A stretch of 64,000 nucleotides of DNA from Nitrogeniibacter mangrovi (lineage in GTDB: Bacteria > Pseudomonadota > Gammaproteobacteria > Burkholderiales > Rhodocyclaceae). Made by a program: the position numbers and the translations under genes. Below are positions 9,083-19,440 of this stretch, piece by piece; position 1 is the first letter of the stretch; every line of letters starts with the position of its first letter. Where the stretch lies: positions 496,001 to 560,000 of the forward strand of contig NZ_CP048836.1 in NCBI RefSeq assembly GCF_010983895.1, given 5' to 3'. The notes under the pieces were generated by a model. The model was given only the letters and a program-made list of their open reading frames with translations, searched no databases and was not told the origin of the DNA.

Positions 9083-9094
9083 CCCTCTTTTTTT
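9065..9094 (+). terminator. Intrinsic terminator overlapping the liuR stop codon
   Basis: GGTCAGG and CCTGACC pair perfectly across the loop GAAAAT and are followed by CTC and seven T residues. The TGA stop of the regulator lies inside the second arm. The regulator transcript should therefore end here, making the downstream catabolic operon dependent on its own promoter. Confidence 0.88.
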
Positions 9095-9098
9095 CGGA

Positions 9099-9124
9099 TA
9101 TGATTTACGTTAACGTAAACGTAA
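9099..9124 (+). promoter_or_regulatory. Palindromic operator (probable LiuR site) and candidate -10 box
   Basis: TTTACGTTAACGTAAA is a perfect 16-base palindrome at 9104-9119. A further ACGTAA follows, so three ACGT cores recur at 6-base steps (9107, 9113, 9119). TATGAT at 9099-9104 is a possible -10 element, but no good -35 was found. The site lies between the terminator of the MerR-type gene and the ribosome site of the first catabolic gene, which is where a LiuR-type regulator should act. I recall LiuR sites as short palindromes of this type, but assignment to this protein is inference. Confidence 0.75.
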
Positions 9125-9145
9125 TTTAACGGGAGGAGGCTGATC

Positions 9146-9595
9146 GTGTCCAGTATCGACGAGTCGCTCGAAGCGGTCGTGCCGGGGCTTGCCAAGGTCC
9201 GCCGCAGTTTCGACGAGCAGCCGCTGATGGGCTTCGTCGGGGCGGTCATGACGCATCTGGCGCCGGGCGAATGCACCATCGAGCTGCCCTATCGGGAGGA
9301 GCTGTCGCAGCACCATGGCTACTTCCATGGCGGGGTGATCGGCATGCTGGCCGACAACGCCGCCGGCTTTGCCGGCTACACCCTGATGCCCGACGCGGCC
9401 AGCGTCCTGACCGTCGAATACAAGATCAACCTGTTGGCGCCGGCCGCCGGCGAGCGGATGATTGCCGAAGGCAGTGTGGTGCGCGCCGGGCGCAATCTGG
9501 TGATCACGCGCGCCGAGGTGTTCGTGGCCCGCGGCGACGAGCGCATCCACTGCGCCACCATGCAGCAGACCCTGATGACCATGCACCCGGCCTGA
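9146..9595 (+). CDS. PaaI-family hotdog thioesterase
   Basis: This 149-residue hotdog-fold protein probably hydrolyses acyl-CoA thioesters in the cytoplasm. The active-site region HHGYFHGGVIGMLADNAAGFAG fits the HGG...D pattern of PaaI-like enzymes, and VEYKINLLAPAAGERMIAEG is the usual central strand. The start is a GTG with a strong GGGAGGAGG site 6 bases upstream. It is the first gene of the catabolic operon, 22 bases past the palindromic operator. A housekeeping role in clearing dead-end acyl-CoAs and freeing CoA is likely. Confidence 0.85.
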   Translation: MSSIDESLEAVVPGLAKVRRSFDEQPLMGFVGAVMTHLAPGECTIELPYREELSQHHGYFHGGVIGMLADNAAGFAGYTLMPDAASVLTVEYKINLLAPAAGERMIAEGSVVRAGRNLVITRAEVFVARGDERIHCATMQQTLMTMHPA

Positions 9596-9625
9596 GACCG
9601 GGGCACTGATGAGGAGGAGCGGGGC

Positions 9626-10798
9626 ATGACGATCCCGAGCATGAATTTCAACCTGGGCGAAACCATCGACATGCTGCGCGACGCGGTGTGGGACTTTGCC
9701 CGCAACGAGATCGCGCCACGCGCGGCACAGATCGACCAGGAGAACCTGTTTCCCGCCGATCTGTGGAAGAAGCTGGGTGACCTGGGCCTGCACGGCATGA
9801 CCGTGCCCGAGGCCTACGGCGGCACCGCCATGGGCTATCTGGCGCATATCGTGGCGCTGGAGGAAGTGTCCCGGGCCTCGGCCTCGGTGGGCCTGTCCTA
9901 CGGCGCCCACTCCAACCTGTGCGTGAACCAGATCTACCGCAACGGCACCGAGGCGCAGCGGCGCAAGTACCTGCCCGGCCTGGTCGCCGGCGACACGGTT
10001 GGCGCTCTGGCCATGAGCGAGCCCAACGCCGGCTCCGACGTGGTGAGCATGAAGCTGCGCGCCGAGAAGAAGGGCGAGCGCTACGTGCTCAACGGCGCCA
10101 AGATGTGGATCACCAACGGCGGCGACGCCGACGTGCTGGTGGTCTATGCCAAGACCGACATCGACGCCGGCCCGAAGGGCATCACCGCCTTCATCATCGA
10201 GAAGGGCATGGCCGGCTTCAGCCACGGCAGCCATCTGGACAAGCTGGGCATGCGCGGCTCGAACACCTATCCGCTGTTCTTCGACGACGTCGAGGTGCCC
10301 GAGGAGAATGTGCTCGGTGGCGAGGGCAACGGCGTCAGGGTGCTCATGAGCGGGCTGGACTACGAGCGCGCGGTGCTGTGCGGCGGCCCGCTGGGCATCA
10401 TGGCCGCGTGCATGGACACGGTGGTGCCCTATCTGCACGAGCGCCGCCAGTTCGGCCAGGCCATCGGCGAGTTCCAGCTCATGCAGGGCAAGCTCGCCGA
10501 CATGTATTCCACCTGGATGGCCACCCGGGCCTATGTGTATGCGGTCGGTCAGGCCTGCGACCGCACCGACCACGCCCGCAGCCTGCGCAAGGATGCGGCC
10601 GGCGCCATCCTGTATTCGGCCGAAAAGGCCACCTGGATGGCGGGCGAGGCCATCCAGGCGCTCGGCGGCGTGGGCTATACCAATGAGTATCCCGTGGGCC
10701 GCCTGTGGCGCGACGCCAAGCTCTACGAGATCGGTGCCGGCACCAGCGAAATCCGCCGCATGCTCATCGGTCGCGAGCTGTTCGCGGAAACGCAGTGA
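9626..10798 (+). CDS. liuA: Isovaleryl-CoA dehydrogenase
   Basis: It oxidises isovaleryl-CoA to 3-methylcrotonyl-CoA, passing electrons to ETF. The 390 residues have the normal acyl-CoA dehydrogenase order: an N-terminal helical domain, [11 protein letters not shown] and [11 protein letters not shown] in the middle beta domain, and a C-terminal helical domain with [20 protein letters not shown]. The catalytic glutamate lies in GLDYERAVL (about residue 247), the position specific to isovaleryl-CoA dehydrogenases, whereas most relatives carry it near the C-terminus. That part of the C-terminus here reads [12 protein letters not shown], with G instead of E at the usual catalytic site. GAGGAGG precedes the ATG. 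Confidence 0.95.
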   Translation: MTIPSMNFNLGETIDMLRDAVWDFARNEIAPRAAQIDQENLFPADLWKKLGDLGLHGMTVPEAYGGTAMGYLAHIVALEEVSRASASVGLSYGAHSNLCVNQIYRNGTEAQRRKYLPGLVAGDTVGALAMSEPNAGSDVVSMKLRAEKKGERYVLNGAKMWITNGGDADVLVVYAKTDIDAGPKGITAFIIEKGMAGFSHGSHLDKLGMRGSNTYPLFFDDVEVPEENVLGGEGNGVRVLMSGLDYERAVLCGGPLGIMAACMDTVVPYLHERRQFGQAIGEFQLMQGKLADMYSTWMATRAYVYAVGQACDRTDHARSLRKDAAGAILYSAEKATWMAGEAIQALGGVGYTNEYPVGRLWRDAKLYEIGAGTSEIRRMLIGRELFAETQ

Positions 10799-10878
10799 GG
10801 CTTGTTGCAACGCCACGCAAGAAGGGCCGGCCTCGGGTATCGTCTGGCCTGACCTGATTGTGTAGAGCGAGAAAAACC

Positions 10879-12018
10879 ATGGCAAGCATCCTGCGCGTCC
10901 TGACCGAGTCCGACACCAACGAACTGGAGCATGTGCGCCAGTTCTTCCGCAACTATGCGGGCTGGCTCGGCGTGGATCTGGGCTTCCAGAACTTCGACGC
11001 GGAAATGGCCTCCCTGCCCGGCGCCTACAGTGCGCCGGAGGGGCGCCTGTTCTATGCCGAACTCGACGGCAAGCCCGCCGGCTGCGTGGGGGTGCGCAAG
11101 TTCTCCGAAGGCGTGTGCGAGATGAAGCGCCTGTATGTGGAACCCGATTCCCGCGGCCAGGGCGTGGGGCGCGAACTGGCGCTGGCGGCCATCCGCGCGG
11201 CCAGCGCGCTGGGCTACAAGCGCATCATGATCGACACCCAGCCGGCCATGCGTATCGCGGTGAAACTCTATCGCGAGCTCGGCTTCCAGGAGGCGCCCGC
11301 CTATTACCCCACGCCGGTCGAGGGGGCCATCTTCCTGTCCCTCGATCTGGAGCGCTGGGACGAGTCGCAGGTCAACAACGAGCATCTAGCCCATCTGTTC
11401 GACTACAACCGCGCCTGGGCGCGGCAGATGAACCAGGTCGATCCGGAGTTCTTCTCCAAGCTGGCCCAGCTGCAGTCGCCTGAATACCTGTGGATCGGCT
11501 GCTCCGATTCGCGCGTGCCCGCCAACCAGATCGTCGGCCTGCTGCCGGGCGAGGTGTTCGTCCATCGCAACGTCGCCAACGTGGTGGTGCACACCGACCT
11601 GAACTGCCAGTCGGTGGTGCAGTTCGCCGTCGACGTGCTCAAGGTCAAGCACATCATGGTCGTCGGCCACTACGGCTGTGGCGGCGTCGGCGCCGCGCTG
11701 CGGCGCGAGCGCGTGGGCCTGGTGGACATGTGGCTGCGCCATGTCCAGGACGTGCACACCAAACACATCGCCCGGGTGAGCGCGCTGCCGCCCGAGATGC
11801 GCCATGACCGCCTGTGCGAGCTCAACGTGCTCGAACAGGTGGTGAACCTGTGTCAGACGCTGGTCGTCCAGGACGCCTGGGCGCGCGGCCAGCAACTGAC
11901 GGTCCATGGCTGGGCCTACGGTCTCAAGGACGGTCTCGTGTCCGACCTGGGGCTGACGGTCAGCCACCCCGAACAACTCGTGCCGCGCTATGCCGCGGCG
12001 CTCGACGCCCTCGACTGA
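10879..12018 (+). CDS. Fused GNAT acetyltransferase / beta-carbonic anhydrase
   Basis: This is one frame of 379 residues with two complete domains. Residues 1-160 are a GNAT fold: CEMKRLYVEPDSRGQGVGRE holds the acetyl-CoA loop RGQGVGR, and LYRELGF closes the fold. From about 170 the protein matches full-length Can-type beta-carbonic anhydrase. CSDSR gives zinc ligand C208 with the D210/R212 dyad, GHYGCGG gives H264 and C267, and HRNVANVV and HGWAYGLKDG follow. The enzyme half makes bicarbonate from CO2. Its place between isovaleryl-CoA dehydrogenase and MCCase genes suggests bicarbonate supply to MCCase. The acetyltransferase target is unknown. The linker shows no stop or ribosome site, so it looks like a true fusion. 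Confidence 0.93.
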   Translation: MASILRVLTESDTNELEHVRQFFRNYAGWLGVDLGFQNFDAEMASLPGAYSAPEGRLFYAELDGKPAGCVGVRKFSEGVCEMKRLYVEPDSRGQGVGRELALAAIRAASALGYKRIMIDTQPAMRIAVKLYRELGFQEAPAYYPTPVEGAIFLSLDLERWDESQVNNEHLAHLFDYNRAWARQMNQVDPEFFSKLAQLQSPEYLWIGCSDSRVPANQIVGLLPGEVFVHRNVANVVVHTDLNCQSVVQFAVDVLKVKHIMVVGHYGCGGVGAALRRERVGLVDMWLRHVQDVHTKHIARVSALPPEMRHDRLCELNVLEQVVNLCQTLVVQDAWARGQQLTVHGWAYGLKDGLVSDLGLTVSHPEQLVPRYAAALDALD

Positions 12019-12051
12019 GCGGGGGCGCCCATCATGTACTAGGAGCTCGCC

Positions 12052-13242
12052 ATGTCCGACCCCGTTGTCATCGTTTCCGCCGCCCGCACCCCCATGGGTG
12101 GCTTTCAGGGAGACCTGGCGAGCCTCACGGCGCCCCGACTCGGGAGCGTCGCGATCGCCGCTGCGCTCGAGCGCGCCGGTCTGTCGGCCGAGCGGATTGA
12201 GGAAGTCATCATGGGCTGCGTGCTGCCGGCCGGCGTCGGCCAGGCGCCCGCCCGCCAGGCGGCCCTCGGCGCCGGCCTGCCGCTGTCCGCCGGGTGCACC
12301 ACGGTCAACAAGGTGTGCGGCTCGGGCATGAAGGCCACCATGCTCGCCCACGACCTGCTCCGGGTCGGCACCAACGACATCATGGTCGCCGGCGGCATGG
12401 AGTCCATGAGCAACGCGCCCTACCTGCTGCCCAAGGCGCGCGGCGGCTATCGCCTCGGTCATGGTCAGGTGATCGACCACATGTTCTTCGACGGCCTCGA
12501 AGACCGCTACGGCAAGGACACCGCCGGGCGTCTCATGGGCACCTTCGCCGAGGACTGCGCCCGTCACTACGACTTCACCCGCACCGCCCAGGACGAATTC
12601 GCCATCGCCTCCACCACCCGTGCCCAGGCGGCCATCACGAGCGGCGCCTTCGACTGGGAGGTGGCCCCGGTGACCGTCGCCGGCCGCGGCGGCGACACCG
12701 TGGTGGCTCAGGACGAGCAGCCCCTCAAGGCGCGCCTGGACAAGATCGCCTCGCTCAAGCCGGCCTTCGCCAAGGACGGCACCGTGACCCCGGCCAACTC
12801 CAGTTCCATCTCCGACGGCGCCGCCGCGCTCGTCCTGATGCGCCGGTCCACCGCCGACCAGCTCGGGCTCGCCCCGCTGGCCACCATCCTCGGCCACACC
12901 ACCCATGCCCAGGCGCCGGCCTGGTTCACCACCGCCCCGGTGGGGGCCATGCAGGCGCTGCTCGCCAAGGTGGGCTGGGGCGTGGCCGACGTGGATCTGT
13001 GGGAGATCAACGAAGCCTTCGCGGTGGTCACCATGGCGGCGATGCACGAGATGCAGCTCGATCACGACAAGGTGAACGTGAATGGCGGCGCCTGCGCGCT
13101 GGGTCATCCGATCGGCGCCTCGGGCGCGCGCATCCTGGTGACCCTGCTTGGCGCCCTGCGCCATCGTGGCCTCAAGCGCGGCGTGGCCAGCCTGTGCATC
13201 GGCGGCGGCGAGGCCACTGCCATGGCGGTGGAAGTGGTTTGA
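12052..13242 (+). CDS. Acetyl-CoA C-acyltransferase (thiolase)
   Basis: This 396-residue thiolase cleaves or forms beta-ketoacyl-CoA, here most likely acetoacetyl-CoA to two acetyl-CoA at the end of leucine breakdown. The nucleophilic cysteine is C89 in [31 protein letters not shown] and the second cysteine in [10 protein letters not shown] complete the active site. The start [15 protein letters not shown] is canonical, and an AGGAG site precedes the ATG. It follows the GNAT-carbonic anhydrase fusion by 33 bases. It could also feed acetoacetyl-CoA toward PHA synthesis, which is inference. Confidence 0.93.
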   Translation: MSDPVVIVSAARTPMGGFQGDLASLTAPRLGSVAIAAALERAGLSAERIEEVIMGCVLPAGVGQAPARQAALGAGLPLSAGCTTVNKVCGSGMKATMLAHDLLRVGTNDIMVAGGMESMSNAPYLLPKARGGYRLGHGQVIDHMFFDGLEDRYGKDTAGRLMGTFAEDCARHYDFTRTAQDEFAIASTTRAQAAITSGAFDWEVAPVTVAGRGGDTVVAQDEQPLKARLDKIASLKPAFAKDGTVTPANSSSISDGAAALVLMRRSTADQLGLAPLATILGHTTHAQAPAWFTTAPVGAMQALLAKVGWGVADVDLWEINEAFAVVTMAAMHEMQLDHDKVNVNGGACALGHPIGASGARILVTLLGALRHRGLKRGVASLCIGGGEATAMAVEVV

Positions 13243-13282
13243 CCCGCAGCCCGGGTTCCGCCTTCGGCTGCATCCGGGCGAT
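13243..13282 (+). repeat. Short palindromic intergenic repeat
   Basis: CCCGGGTTCCGCC and a matching GCATCCGGGC half form an imperfect palindrome just after the thiolase stop. It resembles the CCCGG...TGCAGC...CCGGG intergenic repeats common in betaproteobacteria. The copy after the hydratase gene near 19.2 kb is of the same general type. Confidence 0.5.
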
Positions 13283-13331
13283 GAGAGAAGACATCGGCGG
13301 GACAAGGACCCACCAGACAGAGGAGAGACCC

Positions 13332-14465
13332 ATGATCCTGACCGAAGAGCAGGAAATGATTCGCGACACCCTGCGCGCCTTTGCGCAGGAGCAACTGGCG
13401 CCGCACGCGGCCGACTGGGACCGCAACCACACCTTCCCGCGCGAGGCCCTGAACGGGCTCGCCGAGCTGGGCGCCCTGGGCATGGTGGTGCCCGAGGACT
13501 GGGGCGGCGCCGGCATGGACTACCTGAGCCTGGTGCTGGCGCTGGAGGAGATCGCCGCCGGTGACGGCGCCACCTCCACCATTGTCAGCGTGCAGAACTC
13601 GCTGGCCTGCGGCATCACCCTGCGCTACGGCACCGATGCGCAAAAAGACCAATGGCTGCGCCCGCTGGCGCAGGGCAAGAAGCTCGGCTGCTTCTGCCTG
13701 ACCGAGCCGCATGTGGGCTCCGACGCGGCCGCCATCCGCACCACCGCGGTGAGGGACGGCGACGGCTGGATCCTCAACGGCGTCAAGCAGTTCATCACCA
13801 CCGGGCGCGAGGCCGACGTGGCGATCGTGTTCGCGGTCACCGACAAGGCCGCCGGCAAGAAGGGCATCTCCGCCTTCCTGGTGCCCACCGACAACCCCGG
13901 CTACGTGGTCGCGCGCATCGAGGAGAAGATGGGCCAGAAGGCCTCGGACACCGCGCAGATCCTGTTCGAGCACTGCCGGGTCGGCGCCGACGCGCTGCTC
14001 GGGGCCGAGGGCGAGGGCTACCGGATCGCCCTGTCGAATCTCGAGGCCGGGCGCATCGGCATCGCCGCCCAGAGCCTCGGCATGGCGCGCGCGGCGCTGG
14101 AGGCGGCGGTGCACTACGCCCACGAGCGCGAGAGCTTCGGCAAGCCCATCTTCGAGCACCAGGCGGTGAACTTCCGCCTCGCCGACATGGCCACCCGGCT
14201 GGAGGCGGCGCGCCAGCTCGTGTGGCATGCCGCCAGCCTCAAGGACGCGGGTCGGCCCTGCCTGAAGGAGGCCTCCATGGCCAAGCTGTTCGCCTCCGAG
14301 ATGGCCGAGCAGGTGTGCTCCGATGCGATCCAGATTCATGGCGGCTATGGTTACGTGAGCGACTTCCCGGTCGAGCGCATCTATCGCGACGTGCGGGTGT
14401 GCCAGATCTACGAAGGCGCCTCCGACATCCAGCGCCTGGTCATCGGCCGCGCGCTGGCCGCCTGA
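13332..14465 (+). CDS. Acyl-CoA dehydrogenase (short/branched-chain type)
   Basis: This 377-residue flavoprotein dehydrogenates acyl-Co[13 protein letters not shown] and [15 protein letters not shown] are the FAD-binding signatures. [22 protein letters not shown] precedes the catalytic glutamate in [10 protein letters not shown] (about residue 361), the standard position and unlike the isovaleryl enzyme upstream. This suggests butyryl- or 2-methyl-branched substrates such as intermediates of isoleucine, valine or straight-chain oxidation. A strong AGGAG site precedes the ATG. The exact chain preference cannot be read from sequence alone. Confidence 0.92.
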   Translation: MILTEEQEMIRDTLRAFAQEQLAPHAADWDRNHTFPREALNGLAELGALGMVVPEDWGGAGMDYLSLVLALEEIAAGDGATSTIVSVQNSLACGITLRYGTDAQKDQWLRPLAQGKKLGCFCLTEPHVGSDAAAIRTTAVRDGDGWILNGVKQFITTGREADVAIVFAVTDKAAGKKGISAFLVPTDNPGYVVARIEEKMGQKASDTAQILFEHCRVGADALLGAEGEGYRIALSNLEAGRIGIAAQSLGMARAALEAAVHYAHERESFGKPIFEHQAVNFRLADMATRLEAARQLVWHAASLKDAGRPCLKEASMAKLFASEMAEQVCSDAIQIHGGYGYVSDFPVERIYRDVRVCQIYEGASDIQRLVIGRALAA

Positions 14466-14474
14466 GGAGGGACG

Positions 14475-14909
14475 ATGGTGCACACCCTGCACCCGGACGC
14501 ATCGGTGGATCGGCTCAACGCGCGCCTGCCCGGCACGCTGCCGGGCTGGTACGGCATGGGCATCAGCGAATTGGCGCCGGGGCGGCTGGTGCTCGGCATG
14601 AGCATCCGCCCCGAGATGCTCGCGCCCAACGGCTTCCTGCATGCTGCCTCGGTCATCGCCCTGGCCGACACCGGCGCCGGCATGGCCACCTTCGCCCATC
14701 TGCCGGACGGGGCCAGCGGCTTCACCACCATCGAGCTGAAGAGCAACTTCCTCGCCACCCAGACCGAGGGCGCGCTGCGCTGCGAGGTGAGCGCGGTGCA
14801 CACCGGGCGTACCACCCAGATCTGGGACGCCGAGGTGATCGGCGAGGGCGGCCGCCGGCTGGCCCTGTTCCGATGCACCCAGATGATCCTGTGGCCCAAG
14901 GGGGCCTGA
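14475..14909 (+). CDS. PaaI-family hotdog thioesterase (second copy)
   Basis: This 144-residue hotdog protein has NGFLHAASVIALADTGAGMATFAHLP as its active-site helix and TTIELKSNFLATQTEGALRCEV as the central strands. It is distinct from the thioesterase at the head of the operon and probably prefers another acyl-CoA. It starts 9 bases after the dehydrogenase stop with a GAGGAGG site, so the two are translated from one transcript. Confidence 0.83.
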   Translation: MVHTLHPDASVDRLNARLPGTLPGWYGMGISELAPGRLVLGMSIRPEMLAPNGFLHAASVIALADTGAGMATFAHLPDGASGFTTIELKSNFLATQTEGALRCEVSAVHTGRTTQIWDAEVIGEGGRRLALFRCTQMILWPKGA

Positions 14910-14937
14910 CGCCAGCGTGCCAACGACGGGAGACCCC

Positions 14938-15540
14938 ATGCGCGAACCGATCGACTTCTACTTCGACTTCACCTCGCCCTACGGCTACTTCATGAGCGAG
15001 AAGATCGACGCCCTGGCCGCCCGCTTCGGGCGCCAGGTGCGCTGGCATCCGGTGCTGCTCGGGATGGTGTTCAAGACCACGCGCACCGAACCGCCGGTGA
15101 GCGTGCCGCTCAAGGGCGACTACGTGAAGCGCGACTTCGCCCGCATGGCGCGCTGGCTGGAAGTTCCTTTCGAGCTGCCGGCCACTTTTCCGATCGCCAC
15201 CCAGGCGGCGGCGCGCACCTACTACTGGCTGCACGATCAGGACTGTGCCCTGGCGCGGCGCTTCGCCCATGCCGCGTTCCAAGCCCTGTTCCGCGACGGG
15301 CGCGATATCTCCGCGCCGGCGACGGTGGTCGACATCGCCGCCGGCCTTGGCGTCGATGCGCAGGCACTGAGCGCGGCGCTGCAGACCGACGCGGTCAAGG
15401 CCCGCCTCAAGGCCGAGAACGAGGCGGCCATGGCGCGCGGCGTGTTCGGCGCGCCCTACGTGATCGTCGACGGCGAGCCCTTCTGGGGGGTGGACCGTCT
15501 GGCGCAGATCGAGCGCTGGCTCGAGACCGGCGGGTTCTGA
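14938..15540 (+). CDS. 2-Hydroxychromene-2-carboxylate isomerase-like (DsbA fold)
   Basis: This 200-residue protein has a DsbA/kappa-glutathione-transferase-like fold. It begins IDFYFDFTSPYGYFMSEKID, where a TSPYGY serine replaces the CxxC of true DsbA, as in 2-hydroxychromene-2-carboxylate isomerases. GVFGAPYVIVDGEPFWGVDRLAQIERWL is the conserved cis-proline end. No aromatic degradation genes are adjacent. In this cluster it may act on an enoyl or glutathione intermediate, but the substrate is unknown. The start is chosen at the ATG after GACGGGAGA, in preference to an upstream GTG. Confidence 0.82.
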   Translation: MREPIDFYFDFTSPYGYFMSEKIDALAARFGRQVRWHPVLLGMVFKTTRTEPPVSVPLKGDYVKRDFARMARWLEVPFELPATFPIATQAAARTYYWLHDQDCALARRFAHAAFQALFRDGRDISAPATVVDIAAGLGVDAQALSAALQTDAVKARLKAENEAAMARGVFGAPYVIVDGEPFWGVDRLAQIERWLETGGF

Positions 15541-15543
15541 GCC

Positions 15544-16143
15544 ATGGCGACGCTCCCGTTCAAGCGCATCTGCGTGTTCTGCGGCTCGCGTCACGGCGCC
15601 CGTCCGGACTACGCCGCGGCCGCCGAGGCCCTGGGCCGCACCCTCGCCGCCGACGGGATCGAGCTCGTCTATGGCGGCGGCAACGTCGGTCTCATGGGCG
15701 TGGTGGCCGACGCCTGCCTGGCCGCCGGCGGCAGCGTGACCGGCGTGATCCCGCAGGCCCTCAAGGACTGGGAGGTGGCCCACGAGGGGCTCACCCGTCT
15801 GGAGGTGGTCGACTCCATGCACACCCGCAAGGCGCGCATGGCCGAGCTGGCCGACGGCTTCATTGCCCTGCCCGGCGGGCTGGGCACCTTCGAGGAGCTG
15901 TTCGAGATCCTCACCTGGGCGCAGCTCGGCTTCCACCGCAAACCGGTGGCCCTGCTCGACGTGGCCGGTTACTACGCCCCCATGCGGCAGATGATGGCGG
16001 CCGGGGTGAGCGAGGGCTTCATGAAGCCGCAGAACGCCGAGCGCCTCCTCATCGAGGCGTCGATTCCGGCCCTGCTGCGGGCCATGGCGGCCTATGTGGC
16101 GCCGCACACCGATGCGCGCATCGACAACACCGATCAACTCTGA
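15544..16143 (+). CDS. LOG-family phosphoribohydrolase (TIGR00730)
   Basis: This 199-residue Rossmann-fold enzyme hydrolyses nucleoside 5'-monophosphates such as cytokinin-type riboside monophosphates to base plus ribose phosphate. [25 protein letters not shown] and the catalytic [18 protein letters not shown] are all present. It starts 4 bases after the isomerase stop and lies inside the leucine cluster without an obvious pathway link. Confidence 0.88.
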   Translation: MATLPFKRICVFCGSRHGARPDYAAAAEALGRTLAADGIELVYGGGNVGLMGVVADACLAAGGSVTGVIPQALKDWEVAHEGLTRLEVVDSMHTRKARMAELADGFIALPGGLGTFEELFEILTWAQLGFHRKPVALLDVAGYYAPMRQMMAAGVSEGFMKPQNAERLLIEASIPALLRAMAAYVAPHTDARIDNTDQL

Positions 16144-16156
16144 GCCGAGAGCCTCC

Positions 16157-17764
<1,608 letters not shown>

Positions 17765-17767
17765 GCC

Positions 17768-18403
17768 ATGTACTGTCCGCGCCATTTTTCCATTGAAGAT
17801 CCGGCCTGCCTGCATGAGTTCATGCGCGCGCATCCGCTGGCCACGCTCGTCACCCACGGGGCGGACGGACTGGACGCCAACCATGTGCCCCTGATGGTGC
17901 GCGGCGCCGAAGGCGCCGAGCGCCTGGCCGGCCATGTCGCCCGCGCCAATCCGCTCTGGGAGGACCATGACGGCGAGCATGTGCTGTGTGTCTTCCAGGG
18001 GCCGGATCACTACATCAGCCCCTCCGCCTACCCGACCAAGGCCGAGACCGGCAAGGTGGTGCCCACCTGGAATTACGCGGTCGTCCATGCGCGCGGCATC
18101 CTGCGCGTGATCGAGGAGCGCGACTGGCTGCATGCGCTGGTCACCGATCTGACCCGTACCCACGAGGCCGGCCTGCCCACCCCGTGGCAGGTGAGCGACG
18201 CGCCGGACGACTATGTCGAGCGCATGCTGGGCGCCATCGTCGGCATCGAGATCGAAGTGACCCGACTGGTCGGCAAATGGAAGGTCAGCCAGAACCAGCC
18301 GGAGAACAACCGCGCCGGGGTCGTCCAGGCCCTGTCGACCGGCGACGAGGCCGCACGGGCCATGGCCGGTCTGGTCGAGCGCTTTGCAAAGGATCGCCCA
18401 TGA
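17768..18403 (+). CDS. PaiB-like FMN-binding protein
   Basis: This 211-residue split-barrel flavin-binding protein belongs to the PaiB 'negative transcriptional regulator' family. MYCPRHFSIEDPACLHEFM, LDANHVPLMV, FQGPDHYISPSAYPTKAETGKVVPTWNY and GKWKVSQNQPENNR are the conserved blocks. The biochemical role of the family is poorly defined, and either FMN-dependent chemistry or heme/FMN binding is possible. It starts 4 bases after MCCase beta and overlaps the next start by 4 bases, so it is translationally coupled into the leucine operon. Confidence 0.88.
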   Translation: MYCPRHFSIEDPACLHEFMRAHPLATLVTHGADGLDANHVPLMVRGAEGAERLAGHVARANPLWEDHDGEHVLCVFQGPDHYISPSAYPTKAETGKVVPTWNYAVVHARGILRVIEERDWLHALVTDLTRTHEAGLPTPWQVSDAPDDYVERMLGAIVGIEIEVTRLVGKWKVSQNQPENNRAGVVQALSTGDEAARAMAGLVERFAKDRP

Positions 18404-19206
18404 GCACCGAGTTCGAGACCCTGACGATCGAGTGTGACGGCGGCGTCGCCACCGTGTGGATGAACCGCCCGGACAAGCACAACGCTTTCAACGCAACCCT
18501 CATCGCCGAGCTGGACGCGGCCTTTGCTGCGCTGGAGGCGGACGACACGGTGCGGGTGGTGGTGCTCGCCGGCCGCGGCAGGAGCTTCTCCGCCGGGGCG
18601 GACCTGAACTGGATGAAGGCGCAGGGCGAGGCCGGCGAGGCGGCCAACGTGGCCGACGCGCGCCGGCTCGCCGACATGCTCGCGCGCCTGGCGACGCTCT
18701 CCAAGCCGACCATCGCGCGGGTGCATGGCGCGGCGCTGGGCGGGGGCATGGGGCTGGCCTCGGCCTGCGACATCTGCATCGCCTCGGCGCGGGCGGTGTT
18801 CGCCACCTCGGAGGTGAAGTTCGGCCTCACGCCCGCCACCATCAGCCCCTACGTGCTGCGCGCCATCGGCGCGCGTCAGGCGCATCGCTACTTCCTCAGT
18901 GCCGAGCGCATCGATGCGACCCGCGCCGCCGCGCTGGGGCTGGTGCATGAGCTCGTGGAGGACGATGCGGCGCTCGATGCCAAGGTGGCCGAACTGGTCG
19001 CCGCGATCCTGCAAGGCGGACCGCAGGCGCAGGCGGCAGCCAAGGACCTGATTCGTGCCGTGGCCCATCAGCCGGTGACCGAGGCGGTACTCGACGACAC
19101 CGCCCGGCGCATCGCCGCGCTGCGTGCGACGCCGGAGGCGAAGGAAGGCCTGGCCGCGTTTCTGGAAAAACGGCCGGCGGCGTGGGTGCCCGGACGTGGG
19201 GCGTAG
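18400..19206 (+). CDS. liuC: Enoyl-CoA hydratase, probable methylglutaconyl-CoA hydratase
   Basis: This 268-residue crotonase-fold enzyme probably hydrates 3-methylglutaconyl-CoA to HMG-CoA. MNRPDKHNAFNATLIAEL, SFSAGADLNWM (oxyanion hole), HGAALGGGMGLASACDICIAS and TSEVKFGLTPATISPYVLRAIG are present. SPYV at the active-site tip is typical of gamma-carboxygeranoyl/methylglutaconyl-CoA hydratases. Its ATGA start overlaps the PaiB-like stop. Specificity is inferred from its place between the two MCCase subunits. Confidence 0.9.
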   Translation: MSTEFETLTIECDGGVATVWMNRPDKHNAFNATLIAELDAAFAALEADDTVRVVVLAGRGRSFSAGADLNWMKAQGEAGEAANVADARRLADMLARLATLSKPTIARVHGAALGGGMGLASACDICIASARAVFATSEVKFGLTPATISPYVLRAIGARQAHRYFLSAERIDATRAAALGLVHELVEDDAALDAKVAELVAAILQGGPQAQAAAKDLIRAVAHQPVTEAVLDDTARRIAALRATPEAKEGLAAFLEKRPAAWVPGRGA

Positions 19207-19290
19207 CCCGGCCGAGCGCAGCGACGCCGGGAACGCGGTGCCATCGAGGCGCGGTGGCCCCGGCGTCGGGCCTGCGGCCCTGGGCCGGGC
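19204..19290. repeat. Paired palindromic intergenic repeat (BIME-like)
   Basis: GTAGCCCGGCCGAGCG and the near-inverse CCTGGGCCGGGC bracket a GC-rich stretch in which GACGCCGGG is also mirrored by CCCCGGCGTC. The two halves can fold on each other. It begins inside the hydratase stop codon and separates the hydratase from the duplicated MCCase alpha start region, so it may attenuate or stabilise the operon mRNA. Confidence 0.6.
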
Positions 19291-19314
19291 GACGTGAGAA
19301 TGAGAGGGGGAGAC

Positions 19315-19440
19315 ATGTTTGAAAACATCCTGATCGCCAACTGCGGTGACCCGCCGCGAAGCGGCGCAGCGACGCAGTCACATCGCCATGTCCGCATCGC
19401 GGACTCAGGCGATTTTGCCGCGGAGGGGCACCATGTTTGA
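19315..19440 (+). CDS. Mini-ORF 1 from the duplicated MCCase alpha start (41 codons)
   Basis: ATG follows a good AGAGGGGG site. The first ten residues MFENILIANC copy the start of MCCase alpha ([10 protein letters not shown]), then the frame runs into an unrelated tail GDPPRSGAATQSHR and stops. Its TGA overlaps the next ATG in ATGTTTGA, so translation could be coupled to the second copy. The peptide is probably a by-product of tandem duplication, although a leader-peptide role cannot be excluded. Confidence 0.4.
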   Translation: MFENILIANCGDPPRSGAATQSHRHVRIADSGDFAAEGHHV

